Assembly: GCF_000021805.1 (NCBI RefSeq) | Contig: NC_011726.1 | Span: forward strand, 4,434,097 to 4,498,096 | Length of the DNA stretch: 64,000 nt | Direction of reading: 5' to 3' | From: Rippkaea orientalis PCC 8801 | GTDB lineage: Bacteria > Cyanobacteriota > Cyanobacteriia > Cyanobacteriales > Microcystaceae | Shown here: positions 1 to 8,604 of the stretch, one piece after another | Layout: each line of letters begins with the position of its first letter | Position numbering within the stretch: the first letter of the stretch is position 1 | Notes under the pieces: model-generated | Told to the model about the DNA's origin: nothing | The model's database searches: none | Seen by the model: only the letters and a program-made list of their open reading frames with translations | Made by a program: the position numbers and the translations under genes

Positions 1-137
1 CGTTTTCAAGTCCGTCTTCCTCTGATGTCTTAATAACCGATCCCTCAAGTTTGTCATCCACCCGATTTCCTTACTTTGTTTCCCTACAGTAATCATTAAG
101 TCACGGAATTTACTGATTAATTGTTTGAGGAACCATT

Positions 138-290
138 ATGAGTCGTCTATTCCAGCAATATCATCACTTAATTGCCCTCACGGTTAGTTTACCCGTTATT
201 TTAACCATCATTACAGGACTCGGTTGTATCATGCCTAAAAACAGCCCTAGGACGGATGATCCCCTAAGCTATGACTCCAGATTCTGGTAA
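138..290 (+). pseudogene. Truncated copy of small PepSY-type membrane protein
   Basis: This 50-codon reading frame starts with ATG after the same TTGTTTGAGGAACC leader as the gene at 420. Its first roughly 30 residues match the N-terminus of that gene, including the LIA-VSLPVILTIITG transmembrane stretch. After residue 30 it runs into unrelated sequence (IMPKNSPR...) and stops. The histidine-containing middle and the second membrane helix are missing, so it is most likely a broken duplicate and not a functional gene. Confidence 0.6.
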
Positions 291-302
291 TCTCTATTCC
301 CT

Positions 303-325
303 GGGGCAACAGCCGTTCGCCCCTA
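303..325. repeat. Degenerate GC-rich palindrome (copy of the 29693 element)
   Basis: GGGGCAACAGCCGTTCGCCCC resembles the perfect palindrome at 29693-29718 (GGGGCGAACGG / CCGTTCGCCCC) with mutations in the left arm. It lies exactly in the spacer between the two duplicated gene starts. Confidence 0.5.
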
Positions 326-419
326 CTGATTTCTGAAGTTTGCCATCCACCCGATTTCCTTACCTTTTTTGCCTAAAGTAAATCGTAAGCCAAAGTTCAT
401 GATTGTTTGAGGAACCCTG

Positions 420-698
420 ATGATTCGTCTATTTCGGAAATACCATCGTTTGATTGCGATTGCTGTTAGTTTACCCTTGATTTTAACGGTTATTACGGGA
501 GTTGGTTATACTATCTTTGACGAATGGTTTCATCAAGAGGCGATCGCTCATTTTTTAATGAGAGTCCACACCATGAAATTGTTGGGATTAGAAGAAATTT
601 ATCCTGTTCTCAATGGGTTAGGTTTAATGGGATTATTAGTCACCGGATTAACGATGTCAGGATTATTTAAAAAACGATCTCCCTCTCAATCAGTTTAA
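420..698 (+). CDS. Small PepSY-associated-type membrane protein
   Basis: The 92-residue protein has an N-terminal basic start (MIRLFRKYHR), a hydrophobic helix at about residues 12-31 (SLPLILTVITG), a polar middle with several histidines, and a second helix at about 64-82 before a basic tail. This pattern, with an RKYHRLIA start and an LP..L..ITG helix, resembles the membrane-anchor segments of PepSY-domain proteins, but the PepSY domain itself is absent. It is followed by an intrinsic terminator at 728, so it is probably monocistronic. The truncated duplicate at 138 shares its leader. The function is unknown, and the family assignment is by resemblance only. Confidence 0.6.
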   Translation: MIRLFRKYHRLIAIAVSLPLILTVITGVGYTIFDEWFHQEAIAHFLMRVHTMKLLGLEEIYPVLNGLGLMGLLVTGLTMSGLFKKRSPSQSV

Positions 699-727
699 CT
701 CTTCCTTGTTTGTTTAATCTTGTCTCA

Positions 728-762
728 CCCCGTCTCTCTCTTCAAAGACGGGGTTCTTTTTT
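728..762 (+). terminator. Rho-independent terminator
   Basis: CCCCGTCT at 728-735 pairs with AGACGGGG at 746-753 and is followed by TTCTTTTTT. It lies 30 bases past the stop of the small membrane gene. Confidence 0.85.
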
Positions 763-886
763 ATCGTTTTATCATCAGTTTTGTTACCTGTAAGAAAGTA
801 GAATGATTATTAGTTTTATCAAAAAATCAGAACATTAAAATCTGTTCTCTGTTCCCCTATCTGATGTTACCTGTTTACAAAGAAGA

Positions 887-1438
887 TTAAATAAAAAAGT
901 CAATTGCTGTATTCAAAATCCAAGCATCTATCAATAATAAAAATAGTGTCAAAATCAATAAAATTAAATACATCCATGGTTGTGATAGGGGGCGAATATC
1001 CGTAGTATCAATCCCCGTTTTTTCGGTCACAATTTTGACTAAAGTATTAAATCCCGCAATTCTCATGGGCAATAAATACGCTTGTTCAGAATGATGACAC
1101 ACAAAGTAGTAAACCAGTCCCCCTTGTCCCGTGGTTCGTAATTTTAGATCCTTAATTTCCGACCAAGATAAAGACCATCCTTTACGGAAAAAAAACCGAA
1201 ACCAACGGGGATAAGTGACTTCAATTTTATCATTATCTAAGATAACTTGTTCACTTAATGCCCCTACTAAAGCAATCAATCCGAGGATAATTCCTATCCA
1301 TAACACCCAGGATGGAACAGGTGCAGCAGTGACTTTTGCTAGGAAAGGAAGGGGAACTGTTAGGGCAATATAAAGACTCACTAAAGTAAGCCGAATTAGA
1401 GAAGAAATGCGGAAAATTTTCAGAGAATCTAAAGTCAT
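887..1438 (-). CDS. Conserved cyanobacterial membrane protein with PH-like core
   Basis: The 183-residue protein has two N-terminal membrane helices (about residues 14-34 and 43-62), a soluble middle (about 65-145) and one C-terminal helix (about 155-180). The middle has the alternating beta-strand pattern of bacterial PH-like domains: a strand with VTYPRW, then SWSEIKDLKLR, then YYFVCHH. Nothing catalytic is visible. It lies 46 bases downstream of ictB on the same strand and is probably co-transcribed with it. Its function is unknown; PH-like membership is inferred from pattern only. Confidence 0.6.
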   Translation of the reverse strand: MTLDSLKIFRISSLIRLTLVSLYIALTVPLPFLAKVTAAPVPSWVLWIGIILGLIALVGALSEQVILDNDKIEVTYPRWFRFFFRKGWSLSWSEIKDLKLRTTGQGGLVYYFVCHHSEQAYLLPMRIAGFNTLVKIVTEKTGIDTTDIRPLSQPWMYLILLILTLFLLLIDAWILNTAIDFFI

Positions 1439-1484
1439 ACTATACTAAGAAAAGTGAAGATTTTTACTGATAAATGTTGACTGT

Positions 1485-2858
1485 TTACTGTTCCCCATTG
1501 CCTTTAAACTGATATTGACTGGCAATTAAAGCGACTAAAAACCACCAGAAAATATTCACTTGGGGACGGTACCAAACCGTATCTACTAAACCTTGTCCTA
1601 ATAAACCAGCCATTCCGGCGATCGCGGCAATTAACCAAATCCCTTGGCGATTATTTTCTAACCGTAACCGTTGCATTTGTGCGATTCCTTGATTAACCGT
1701 CACAATAATCAACCAAAGGAAAATACTTAGTCCAATTAATCCCATTTCTACAGCGTTTTCTAAAAAGATAGAATAGGAACTTAGGGCACTATATTTAGGA
1801 CTCATATAACGGGGATAAATACTATTAAAAGCAGCATTCCCCGGTCCAATACCCGTTAGGGGATAATCTTTAATCATCTCGATCGCTGCCATCCAAACAT
1901 TCATCCGAAAATTATTACTACTGTCTTCTCGTCCCGCAAAAATACTCATGACTCGTAATCTTATCGGTTCTAAAGCGACGATAGCAACGAGAACAACCCC
2001 GGCAAAACCCCCTAAAACTAAAGGTAATAGCCATTTACGCCAAAAGGGGGGTAAACTATCCCGAAACCAGACAAACAGCAACAAAGCAAAGCTAACCAAT
2101 AAAGCCATCATGCCGATCCAACCGCCTCGACTTCCCGTAAAGTAGAGACACGATGAATTAACCAGAACCATCGTTACCGCTAACGCTTTGGGGAGTCGTC
2201 CTTGCCAAACAAAAACCGCGCCGATACTAAGGGCGATCGCAGCGAATAAATAGGAACAGAGTAGGTTAGGATTGCCTAAATAGCTATAAACGCGGGTTGC
2301 TTGGGCTAATTCAGAGGTGGGATCGTTCCAAGTGGCTAATTGTTCTACTCCAAAAAAGTTTTGTCTGACTCCATAAGAACTCACCACCAACCCGATCAGT
2401 AAGACAACTGTAATTAAGCCATTGGTGAGGCGAGGAGATTGCAAAATTCGCGCTGATAGTAGAAAAAATAGCAGATATAGGCTTAATTTCACAAACCCGG
2501 TCAAGGCTGCTGTTTTGACGGGAGACAAGGCAACGGCGATCGCGGCCATTCCCCAATACACCATGACTAATAGATGAATGGGGGTAATACCCGGTTTTCC
2601 TTTATCAGCAAGGGTTAACAGTCCCCAATAGGCTGCTAAGGCGAATAACCAGAGTCCGATCAACCCTGTGGAGATAAATGGTCCAAAAATAAAGACAATG
2701 CTGATTAGTAGTGCCCCTAGGGGTTCTCCCCATTGTAGGAGAAAACTGCCTTGTTTCCATTGTCCTAATAACCCGATGATGCGGTATACATAGCTTGCAG
2801 CAAGCCATCGGTAGGGAGAGAAGTCCGAAAGGGTGAATTGATGCCAAACAGGGTTCAT
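1485..2858 (-). CDS. ictB: IctB-family inner-membrane protein (putative bicarbonate transport / O-antigen-ligase fold)
   Basis: The 457-residue protein has about ten hydrophobic helices and one larger loop near residues 300-350 holding the Wzy_C/O-antigen-ligase signature (GPGNAAFNSIYPRYM). The N-terminal half is typical of cyanobacterial IctB proteins. IctB was originally linked to inorganic-carbon accumulation in Synechococcus, but direct bicarbonate transport is not established and the fold is that of the O-antigen ligase/polymerase superfamily. The length is normal for IctB. It is the first gene of a likely two-gene operon with the PH-like gene. A second carbon-acquisition locus (ndhF3 operon) lies 21 kb away. 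Confidence 0.88.
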   Translation of the reverse strand: MNPVWHQFTLSDFSPYRWLAASYVYRIIGLLGQWKQGSFLLQWGEPLGALLISIVFIFGPFISTGLIGLWLFALAAYWGLLTLADKGKPGITPIHLLVMVYWGMAAIAVALSPVKTAALTGFVKLSLYLLFFLLSARILQSPRLTNGLITVVLLIGLVVSSYGVRQNFFGVEQLATWNDPTSELAQATRVYSYLGNPNLLCSYLFAAIALSIGAVFVWQGRLPKALAVTMVLVNSSCLYFTGSRGGWIGMMALLVSFALLLFVWFRDSLPPFWRKWLLPLVLGGFAGVVLVAIVALEPIRLRVMSIFAGREDSSNNFRMNVWMAAIEMIKDYPLTGIGPGNAAFNSIYPRYMSPKYSALSSYSIFLENAVEMGLIGLSIFLWLIIVTVNQGIAQMQRLRLENNRQGIWLIAAIAGMAGLLGQGLVDTVWYRPQVNIFWWFLVALIASQYQFKGNGEQ

Positions 2859-3069
2859 AGAGAATGACCAGCGATCGCAGATTAGTTCTTAGTTATCAAG
2901 GATTCGGTTGATGTTTGTCAACTCCCTATCCGTTGAATTTTGGTTAGCTATCGGTAGCTTGGTAAGAAATTATTGGCTTAAAAACTGACTTTTAGATTAA
3001 TTTAGACGCGACAATCCCTGATTAAGTTTCAACTGGATTAAGCGTTACAGTATTAGATTTTTCTACGCA

Positions 3070-3231
3070 TTAGCAAAAATTTAGATAAATATGGCTATAG
3101 CGTTGGCTTATAGCAATTCCCGTACTTTCTAACTCCTCAATCAAATTTTCTCGATCAAGGGTAGAAAAATGACCGTTTCGTAGCTGTTCTATCGTAATCT
3201 GTAGCCATAAGTAATAAACAAAATCGTAAGA
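3070..3231 (-). pseudogene. DUF29-family gene remnant
   Basis: On the minus strand one frame reads about 54 codons: SYDFVYYLWLQITIEQLRNG, then HFSTLDRENLIEELESTG, then a stop at 3070-3072. The combination of Y.LWL..TI..LR.G.F..LD..NLIEE.ES.G is the N-terminal signature of DUF29 proteins, which are abundant in cyanobacteria and normally about 140-150 residues. The C-terminal two thirds are missing, and the 5' edge abuts an inverted-repeat element at 3234. No start codon lies at the expected place. Confidence 0.65.
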
Positions 3232-3233
3232 CT

Positions 3234-3299
3234 GTAGGGTGAGCAAATCAGAGATTGCTCTGGACTATCCATAAAGTACAAAACTTTGCCCACTCTACA
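3234..3299. repeat. Short inverted-repeat element (GTAGGGTGAGCAAA type)
   Basis: GTAGGGTGAGCAAA at the left end is matched by the inverted right end TTTGCCCACTCTAC. The interior is about 38 bases. It belongs with the GTAGGGTGGGCA palindrome family seen elsewhere in the window. It begins where the DUF29 remnant loses similarity, suggesting insertion or deletion at this point. Confidence 0.5.
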
Positions 3300-3445
3300 A
3301 AATTTTGTTAGTTTTTTCTATTCTCATTATAGACAGTTTAAAAGTTTTAAGCCCCCAAACAATAAACGATTTTTAACTTAAAATAGTTTATTATTTGCTG
3401 TTCCCTATCCCTTAATTTTTTCCTCATCCATGCTAAAAAATTTGC

Positions 3446-3451
3446 TATAAT
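3446..3451 (+). promoter_or_regulatory. Candidate -10 box of the zinc peptidase gene
   Basis: TATAAT preceded by TTTGC (extended -10-like) lies 30 bases upstream of the ATG at 3481. No convincing -35 is seen. Confidence 0.4.
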
Positions 3452-3480
3452 AACCATAAAACCTTTTCAAAAATCCCTTT

Positions 3481-4161
3481 ATGATCTTCCATCCTTCTTA
3501 CCTCATCCTATTACCTGGAATGGCCCTAATGATGTGGGCACAGTTCAAAGTTCAAAGTACCTACCGCAAATACGCCGAAATTCCCTCTAGCTTAGGGATG
3601 ACAGGGGCACAGGTAGCCAAAACCATCTTACAACGCATGGCAGTTGATAACGTAACCGTAGAACCCGTTGCCGGGGAACTCACCGACCACTATGACCCCA
3701 GTGCCAAAGCAGTTCGCCTCTCAGAAGTTGTCTACAATTCTACCTCATTAGCTGCTGCCGCTGTCGCTGCTCATGAATGTGGCCACGTTTTGCAAGATGT
3801 CCAAGGCTATCAACCCATGAACTGGCGAGCCGCCTTAGTTCCGGCTGCGAATTTTGGCTCAAATCTTGGACCTTTGTTGGTGATCGCTGGCTTATTTCTT
3901 GGCAGTCTAGGCGGTATTTTTATTAACATCGGCATTGCTCTTTTTATAGGAGTTATTCTCTTCCATGTTGTCACCCTTCCCGTTGAATTTGATGCCTCTA
4001 ATAGAGCCTTAAAATTGATTGATCAATTTGGGATTTTACAAGGCGAAGAAAATCGAGGAGCGCGTAAAGTTCTGAATGCTGCTGCTTTTACCTATGTGGC
4101 TACTGCCTTATATGCGGTGCTACAGTTAGTTCAATTACTCCTCATGTCCAATCGTGATTAA
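3481..4161 (+). CDS. Membrane zinc metallopeptidase (YugP / Zn_peptidase_2 family)
   Basis: The 226-residue protein has an N-terminal membrane anchor, a zinc-binding HECGH motif (H98, E99, H102), two hydrophobic helices at about 120-165, and a conserved VEFDAS segment whose E169 is a candidate third zinc ligand. This is the layout of YugP-type neutral zinc metallopeptidases with membrane-embedded segments. Substrate and role are unknown. It stands alone with its own promoter and ends at a strong hairpin shared with the convergent FHA gene. The length is normal for the family. Confidence 0.88.
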   Translation: MIFHPSYLILLPGMALMMWAQFKVQSTYRKYAEIPSSLGMTGAQVAKTILQRMAVDNVTVEPVAGELTDHYDPSAKAVRLSEVVYNSTSLAAAAVAAHECGHVLQDVQGYQPMNWRAALVPAANFGSNLGPLLVIAGLFLGSLGGIFINIGIALFIGVILFHVVTLPVEFDASNRALKLIDQFGILQGEENRGARKVLNAAAFTYVATALYAVLQLVQLLLMSNRD

Positions 4162-4177
4162 AAAGTATTAATAAATG

Positions 4178-4213
4178 TAGGGTGGGCATTGCCCACCCTA
4201 AACGTTTTTTTGT
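4178..4213. terminator. Palindromic hairpin terminator (GTAGGGTGGGCA family)
   Basis: TAGGGTGGGC at 4178-4187 pairs perfectly with GCCCACCCTA at 4191-4200 and is followed on the plus strand by AACGTTTTTTTG. It sits between convergent genes and probably terminates the peptidase transcript. It is also a member of the dispersed palindrome family A of this window. Confidence 0.75.
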
Positions 4214-4230
4214 TATTAGTTTTTTATGGA

Positions 4231-6051
4231 TTAAACATCTAAAACCACTCGTCCGGCTGGATGAGCGATACAAGTAAGAATATACCCCTTTTCTTCATCA
4301 CTTTCATCGAGTCCATCGGGTTCACCATCATAGCGAACGGTTCCGGCTAATTTTTTAACTTTGCAATTGCCACAAACCCCACTGCGACAGCCAGAATTAA
4401 CCTCAACCATCTGCTCTTCAGCTATCTCTAATAAAGGCGTTTTACCCTCTGTAGTAACTTGTTTTTCTGACTTAACAAAAACCACCGTATAGGGATGACT
4501 TGTGCTATTGTTAGAGCCATTAGAGGAGTCTTCAACCGTTGCGGGAGCAGTGTCAACATCAGCAACAGCAGAGGAAGAAGAAGCTCCATTTGTCTGTGAA
4601 CTCGAAGATTTAGAAGCTCCTTTTTTCGCGCCGCCAAAACTTTCTTGATGGTAATTTTCCATGGGAAAACCCATTGATTCCACCAAGCTTTTAACCCCCT
4701 TCATAAAACCATCCGGACCACAAACAAAAATGAGCCGTTCTTTATAGTCAGGAGCGATCGCTTGTACGAGAATGTCCGTTAAACGTCCCGTAAATCCCCA
4801 CCAAGGTTCTCCAACCGAAGAACGGGTAATTGAAAAGGCTAGATGGAAATTAGAATGTTGTGCGTCCATTGCCTCCAATTCTCGTCGATAAATGAGATCC
4901 TGAGGACTCCTGGCACTATGGAAGAAAATAATATCCCTAGGGGCTCCCGTATCCAAAGCCCAACGAGACATGGACATCATCGGGGTAATACCACTTCCGG
5001 CGGAAATAAAGAGCAATTTGGTTTCCGAACGATCAACACAGGTAAACTTCCCAGACGGTCCACTTAATTTAATTTCGCTACCAACGGTAACATTATCATG
5101 GAGCCAATTGGACACCAGTCCAGGGGGTGCGTCAGGAACGTCAGGAGGTGAGGGAACTCGTTTAACGGTAATTTCTAAGCTATGGGGACGAGAAGGAGAG
5201 GAGGAGATAGAATAGGAGCGTTTAACGGGTTTTCCATCAATGGTTAAGTTAAGGGTGACAAATTGACCGGGTTTATAGTTAAATAACGTCGGCGTTGTCC
5301 CCACAAACCGGAAGGTTTTCACATCGGACGTATCTTCAATGATCTCGATACAGCGTACCGTTAAATCTCCTTTTGTCCACCATTTTACGCCATTGGGAGC
5401 GGGGCCGACTTGGAGGGCAGATAGGGGGGCAGATTTAACCGTCGGTAAGGGCAGAGTTGAGGTAGCTGACTTGGGTAAAGGAATATCGGTAGCAACTCCC
5501 CCATTAGAGGTGGATGAAGAACCATTAGAAGACCCATTTTGAGAGATTTCTCTGGGCTGATCGTAAGATACTATCGAGGAATCAGTGGAAGTTCGTTGAT
5601 TACGACGATTTTTCCGGCCTAAGCTTTTTAAGGACGGCATTGATCCTTTGGCAGAACGCTTACTGGACGCTTTGTCTGTCTCTGATTTAGCGGTTTTAGA
5701 TTTCCTAGGACGAGTTTTTGGGTTTCTTTTGCGAGGTGGACCATCCACGATGAGAACAAATTCCCCAATGCGAATAATATCGTCTGTTTCTAACGCATAC
5801 GGATAATCAATTTTCACGGCTTCATCATTAAACTGATAGTTAGCTACCTTAGTCAAATCTCTGAAGTAATAGTGATCATTTTCGAGAAAAAACTTTCCGT
5901 GAATATCTTTTACTTTGGTACTCGGTAATATCACTTGACAAGTAGAAGAACTTCCTACGGTACAACCGCCATTATTGAGGTGGTTTTCCGCTAACTCAAA
6001 TTCTTGACTTACAATAGGTTGTCTGGAATTAAACAGTTTAATTTTTAGCAT
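4231..6051 (-). CDS. FHA domain - ferredoxin-reductase - 2Fe-2S ferredoxin fusion protein
   Basis: The chosen ATG (MLKIKLFNSR) gives 606 residues; an upstream TTG would add 20 atypical residues. Domains in order: FHA phosphothreonine-binding domain (about 1-90, with VGSSSTC and a DxHGKF-like strand); a basic Ser/Asn-rich linker (about 95-220); an FNR-type FAD domain (about 225-335, RSYS at 278-281); an NAD(P) domain (AGSGITPMM and FVCGPDGFM); a second Ser-rich linker; and a C-terminal plant-type 2Fe-2S domain with C555, C560, C563 and C594. The last three modules match the Hcr/phthalate-reductase-like electron-transfer arrangement. The FHA fusion suggests docking to a Ser/Thr-phosphorylated partner, which is inference. 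It is monocistronic and convergent with the peptidase gene. Confidence 0.88.
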   Translation of the reverse strand: MLKIKLFNSRQPIVSQEFELAENHLNNGGCTVGSSSTCQVILPSTKVKDIHGKFFLENDHYYFRDLTKVANYQFNDEAVKIDYPYALETDDIIRIGEFVLIVDGPPRKRNPKTRPRKSKTAKSETDKASSKRSAKGSMPSLKSLGRKNRRNQRTSTDSSIVSYDQPREISQNGSSNGSSSTSNGGVATDIPLPKSATSTLPLPTVKSAPLSALQVGPAPNGVKWWTKGDLTVRCIEIIEDTSDVKTFRFVGTTPTLFNYKPGQFVTLNLTIDGKPVKRSYSISSSPSRPHSLEITVKRVPSPPDVPDAPPGLVSNWLHDNVTVGSEIKLSGPSGKFTCVDRSETKLLFISAGSGITPMMSMSRWALDTGAPRDIIFFHSARSPQDLIYRRELEAMDAQHSNFHLAFSITRSSVGEPWWGFTGRLTDILVQAIAPDYKERLIFVCGPDGFMKGVKSLVESMGFPMENYHQESFGGAKKGASKSSSSQTNGASSSSAVADVDTAPATVEDSSNGSNNSTSHPYTVVFVKSEKQVTTEGKTPLLEIAEEQMVEVNSGCRSGVCGNCKVKKLAGTVRYDGEPDGLDESDEEKGYILTCIAHPAGRVVLDV

Positions 6052-6111
6052 AGAAGAGAACCAATAAATATTCAAACATCGAGTGGATAGCTGATCAATC
6101 CTTGGTTTCAA

Positions 6112-6548
6112 ATCTTCGCCAATGTTATAGACTGACGAACAGAGAAGAACTCTATGATGATTAGCTTAGATCTTGCTTTCTCTAATGGTTCCCTAAAACT
6201 GAGCTAAACTAACATTTTTTATGAATTTTTTTGAGCTAAGTAATCTTCATGAAAGTGGTTATTATTGAGTCAGTTTTAAATAAGCAATCTCTTAGAATAT
6301 ACTGACATTAAGTTCCCGTATTTAACCTAAACAATCTGTACATCAACGTTTTAGCCTTTTGGTAGGGAATGCCTACCCTACGTTGATTTATCTCCACTGA
6401 CTTATCCGTATATCCACTGAGTTTTTGTTCAAAACTGTGTAAAATTACTGACTGATGAGCAATAGTAACAAAGACTGTTAAAAATCGCTTTTTTGCTCAC
6501 CTGTTCACCATCTTTCGTCCCTTATCTAAATTGTCTATGATCCCTTGT
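6112..6548. other. Intergenic region downstream of kaiC
   Basis: This stretch lies between the end of kaiC and the start of the FHA fusion gene, both on the minus strand. It holds the upstream region of the FHA gene and one palindromic repeat (6335-6392). No other open frame or RNA gene is apparent. Confidence 0.6.
6335..6392. repeat. Dispersed palindrome, family A
   Basis: The unit ATCTGTACATCAACGTTTTA, then GCCTTTT, then the hairpin GGTAGG/CCTACC (6361-6377), then CTACGTTGATTTAT closely matches 46190-46248. It may act as a hairpin terminator behind kaiC. Confidence 0.65.
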
Positions 6549-8114
6549 TCATTCTTCATCAAGGGTTTTATCTTTAACTCCTCTAACAATACGGGATAAT
6601 TCGTTCTTTTCATCTACTGTAATGCGAGTGGGAGAACCGCTAATAATCCGTTCATAATTACGGAAAGAATCTTGAATAGTTGGACCACTTTCGTTAATAC
6701 TATATTCTCGAATGCCTTTATCATGCCAAGAACCGCGCATTTTGAAAACATTAATGGCGCGAGACATTTCGCCACGAATTTCTACATATTGCAGCATAAT
6801 AATAGTGTCCGTAATCGTAGAAATATGGGATTCTGTAATAGAATGAGCTCCCATAAATTGATCGGTTGTATTGGTAAAAAATCCAGTGATTTCTTCTTGT
6901 TTTGCGTACCCCGTTACCCCAATAACAAACTGACGAAACGCATTGTTTGTTACCCCTCTTGCTAAAGCAGAGAGAGAGTCAATGGCAATTCTTGAGGGTT
7001 TAAACTCAGAAATTTCTGATTTAATAATCTGTAAATGGTCTTCTAATCCAGCAGATTCAGGATAGCTACAGAGGAGTTTGAGAAGTCCTTTGCGTTCCAT
7101 TTCTTCAAAGTCAATACCCCAAGAAAAAGCATTACGAGAAAGTTGCGCACGGGACTCTTCATAGGCAAATAAAATGGCTCTTTCTCCTTGACGACACCCT
7201 TCTTCTAAAAACTTACTAACCAGCAAAGTTTTTCCTGTTCCGGTTGCACCCGTTGCCAGAATAATCGAATCTTTGAAAAAGCCTCCTCCACACATTTCAT
7301 CAAGGGTTTTGACCCCCGAAGAAATTCGAGCATTTGATGAACGTTGAGTTAAGCGCATGGCTCCTAAAGGAAAGATATTAATACCATCATTAGTAATGGT
7401 GAAAGGGTATTCTCCTTTCATGTGGGTTGTTCCGCGTAGTTTAAGAATTTCAGCCGTTCTGCGACGACGTTCTCCTTCTAAAACATTGCGTAAAACGACC
7501 ACATTATCTGAGACAAATTCTTCTACTCCATAGCGGGCGATCGGTCCATATTCTTCTATTCTTTCTGTTGTCATGATAGACGTAACGCCTAATAATTTTA
7601 ATCGAGCAACTAGGCGAAAGATTTCCCTACGAACGACTGATGCTGCATCATATTGTTGAAAAACGGCTGTTACTGAATCAATAGAAACTAATTGCGCTTT
7701 GTATTTATTAATAGCGTATTGAATGCGCTCAATTAAAGCAGATAAGTCAAAACTTCCTACTACTTCTTGTCCATCGGGGTCGGGAGAAGCATCGAGAATA
7801 AATAGTTTACCTTCATCAACAATTTCTTGCAAATCCCATCCAAAACTGTAGGCATTTTGAATAATATCTGTGGGGGATTCTTCAAAGGTAACAAATAACC
7901 CTGGATAGTCGAAATATTTAATACCATGATAAAGGAATTGAACGGCTAATAACGTTTTACCTGTGCCTGATGTTCCACTGACTAATGTGGTTCTACCAAT
8001 GGGTAAACCACCATGGGTAATTTCGTCAAATCCTTCGATCATTGTCCGAATTTTTCGGACTCCTTGAGTAGTATTTTCTGTTTTTTTGGAACTATTAGAA
8101 ATTGGTTCGTTCAT
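6549..8114 (-). CDS. kaiC: Circadian clock ATPase/kinase KaiC
   Basis: The 521-residue protein is a tandem RecA-like ATPase. The CI domain has Walker A GTSGTGKT (47-54) and catalytic E78/E79; the CII domain has Walker A GATGTGKT (289-296) and E319/E320. The autophosphorylation pair is S432/T433 in HISTITDT, equivalent to S431/T432 of Synechococcus KaiC, so numbering is shifted by one. The C-terminal KaiA-binding tail (FRNYERIISGSPTRI onward) is present. Length and motifs match a canonical KaiC1. It is the last gene of kaiABC, 85 bases after kaiB. Confidence 0.98.
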   Translation of the reverse strand: MNEPISNSSKKTENTTQGVRKIRTMIEGFDEITHGGLPIGRTTLVSGTSGTGKTLLAVQFLYHGIKYFDYPGLFVTFEESPTDIIQNAYSFGWDLQEIVDEGKLFILDASPDPDGQEVVGSFDLSALIERIQYAINKYKAQLVSIDSVTAVFQQYDAASVVRREIFRLVARLKLLGVTSIMTTERIEEYGPIARYGVEEFVSDNVVVLRNVLEGERRRRTAEILKLRGTTHMKGEYPFTITNDGINIFPLGAMRLTQRSSNARISSGVKTLDEMCGGGFFKDSIILATGATGTGKTLLVSKFLEEGCRQGERAILFAYEESRAQLSRNAFSWGIDFEEMERKGLLKLLCSYPESAGLEDHLQIIKSEISEFKPSRIAIDSLSALARGVTNNAFRQFVIGVTGYAKQEEITGFFTNTTDQFMGAHSITESHISTITDTIIMLQYVEIRGEMSRAINVFKMRGSWHDKGIREYSINESGPTIQDSFRNYERIISGSPTRITVDEKNELSRIVRGVKDKTLDEE

Positions 8115-8199
8115 TGGTTGCGAGGTTCGCTTTTTTTATGATTAATTGATGAGATAAAACTAAAAGTATGTGTAAAAAAAGATTTTTTATCAAGGAATT

Positions 8200-8514
8200 T
8201 TAGAGTTCAGATTCCCGTTCCCTAATTTCTTCATAGAGCAGATCTAAACCAATTAACACCTTTTCCCTATCGGACAAATCTCCAATAATTTTACGCACGG
8301 GAGGCGGTAGAATTTTAGATAAGGTGGGAGTGGCTAAAATTTTGTCTTCTTCGGCTAATTGAGGATTTTTGAGAACATCAATCACTTTCAGGGCATAAAC
8401 CCCTTTAAATTCATCTTCAAGAATATTTTTTAGAGTTTTTAGGGCTCTAACTGAGTTGGGAGTATTACCCGCAACATAAAGCTTGAGAACATAGGTCTTT
8501 TTAAAGTTAACCAT
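8200..8514 (-). CDS. kaiB: Circadian clock protein KaiB
   Basis: The 104-residue protein has a thioredoxin-like, fold-switching KaiB sequence: [14 protein letters not shown] at the N-terminus, [14 protein letters not shown] in the middle, and [20 protein letters not shown] before the acidic tail. KaiB binds the CI ring of phosphorylated KaiC, sequesters KaiA and competes with SasA. It lies between kaiA and kaiC, with 90 bases to kaiA, enough for a separate kaiBC promoter. Length is normal. Confidence 0.98.
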   Translation of the reverse strand: MVNFKKTYVLKLYVAGNTPNSVRALKTLKNILEDEFKGVYALKVIDVLKNPQLAEEDKILATPTLSKILPPPVRKIIGDLSDREKVLIGLDLLYEEIRERESEL

Positions 8515-8604
8515 TGGCTAATATACACCAGAACTTGTTGATTAAGAACAGTTACTAAATTAACTAGCTAATCTTTTAAAAAGGGTCAGATTAACTTCTA
8601 TAGC

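Larger units (their letters stand above)
49..511. repeat. Imperfect direct duplication of a leader and gene start
   Basis: Bases 49-229 and 338-511 are two diverged copies of the same unit. Each starts with a GTTTGYCATCCACCCGATTT block, has a TTGTTTGAGGAACC leader, and then the first roughly 30 codons of a small membrane-protein gene. Similarity stops inside the first copy near 229. The spacer to the second copy contains a degenerate palindrome (about 303-325). This looks like a tandem duplication whose first copy later lost its 3' part. Confidence 0.7.
2859..3480. other. 622-bp intergenic region with gene remnant, palindrome and promoter
   Basis: The region lies between divergent ictB and the zinc peptidase gene. 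It contains a DUF29 remnant (3070-3231), a small inverted-repeat element (3234-3299) and a candidate promoter for the peptidase gene (3446-3451). The rest is AT-rich and shows no open frame with coding character. Confidence 0.6.
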
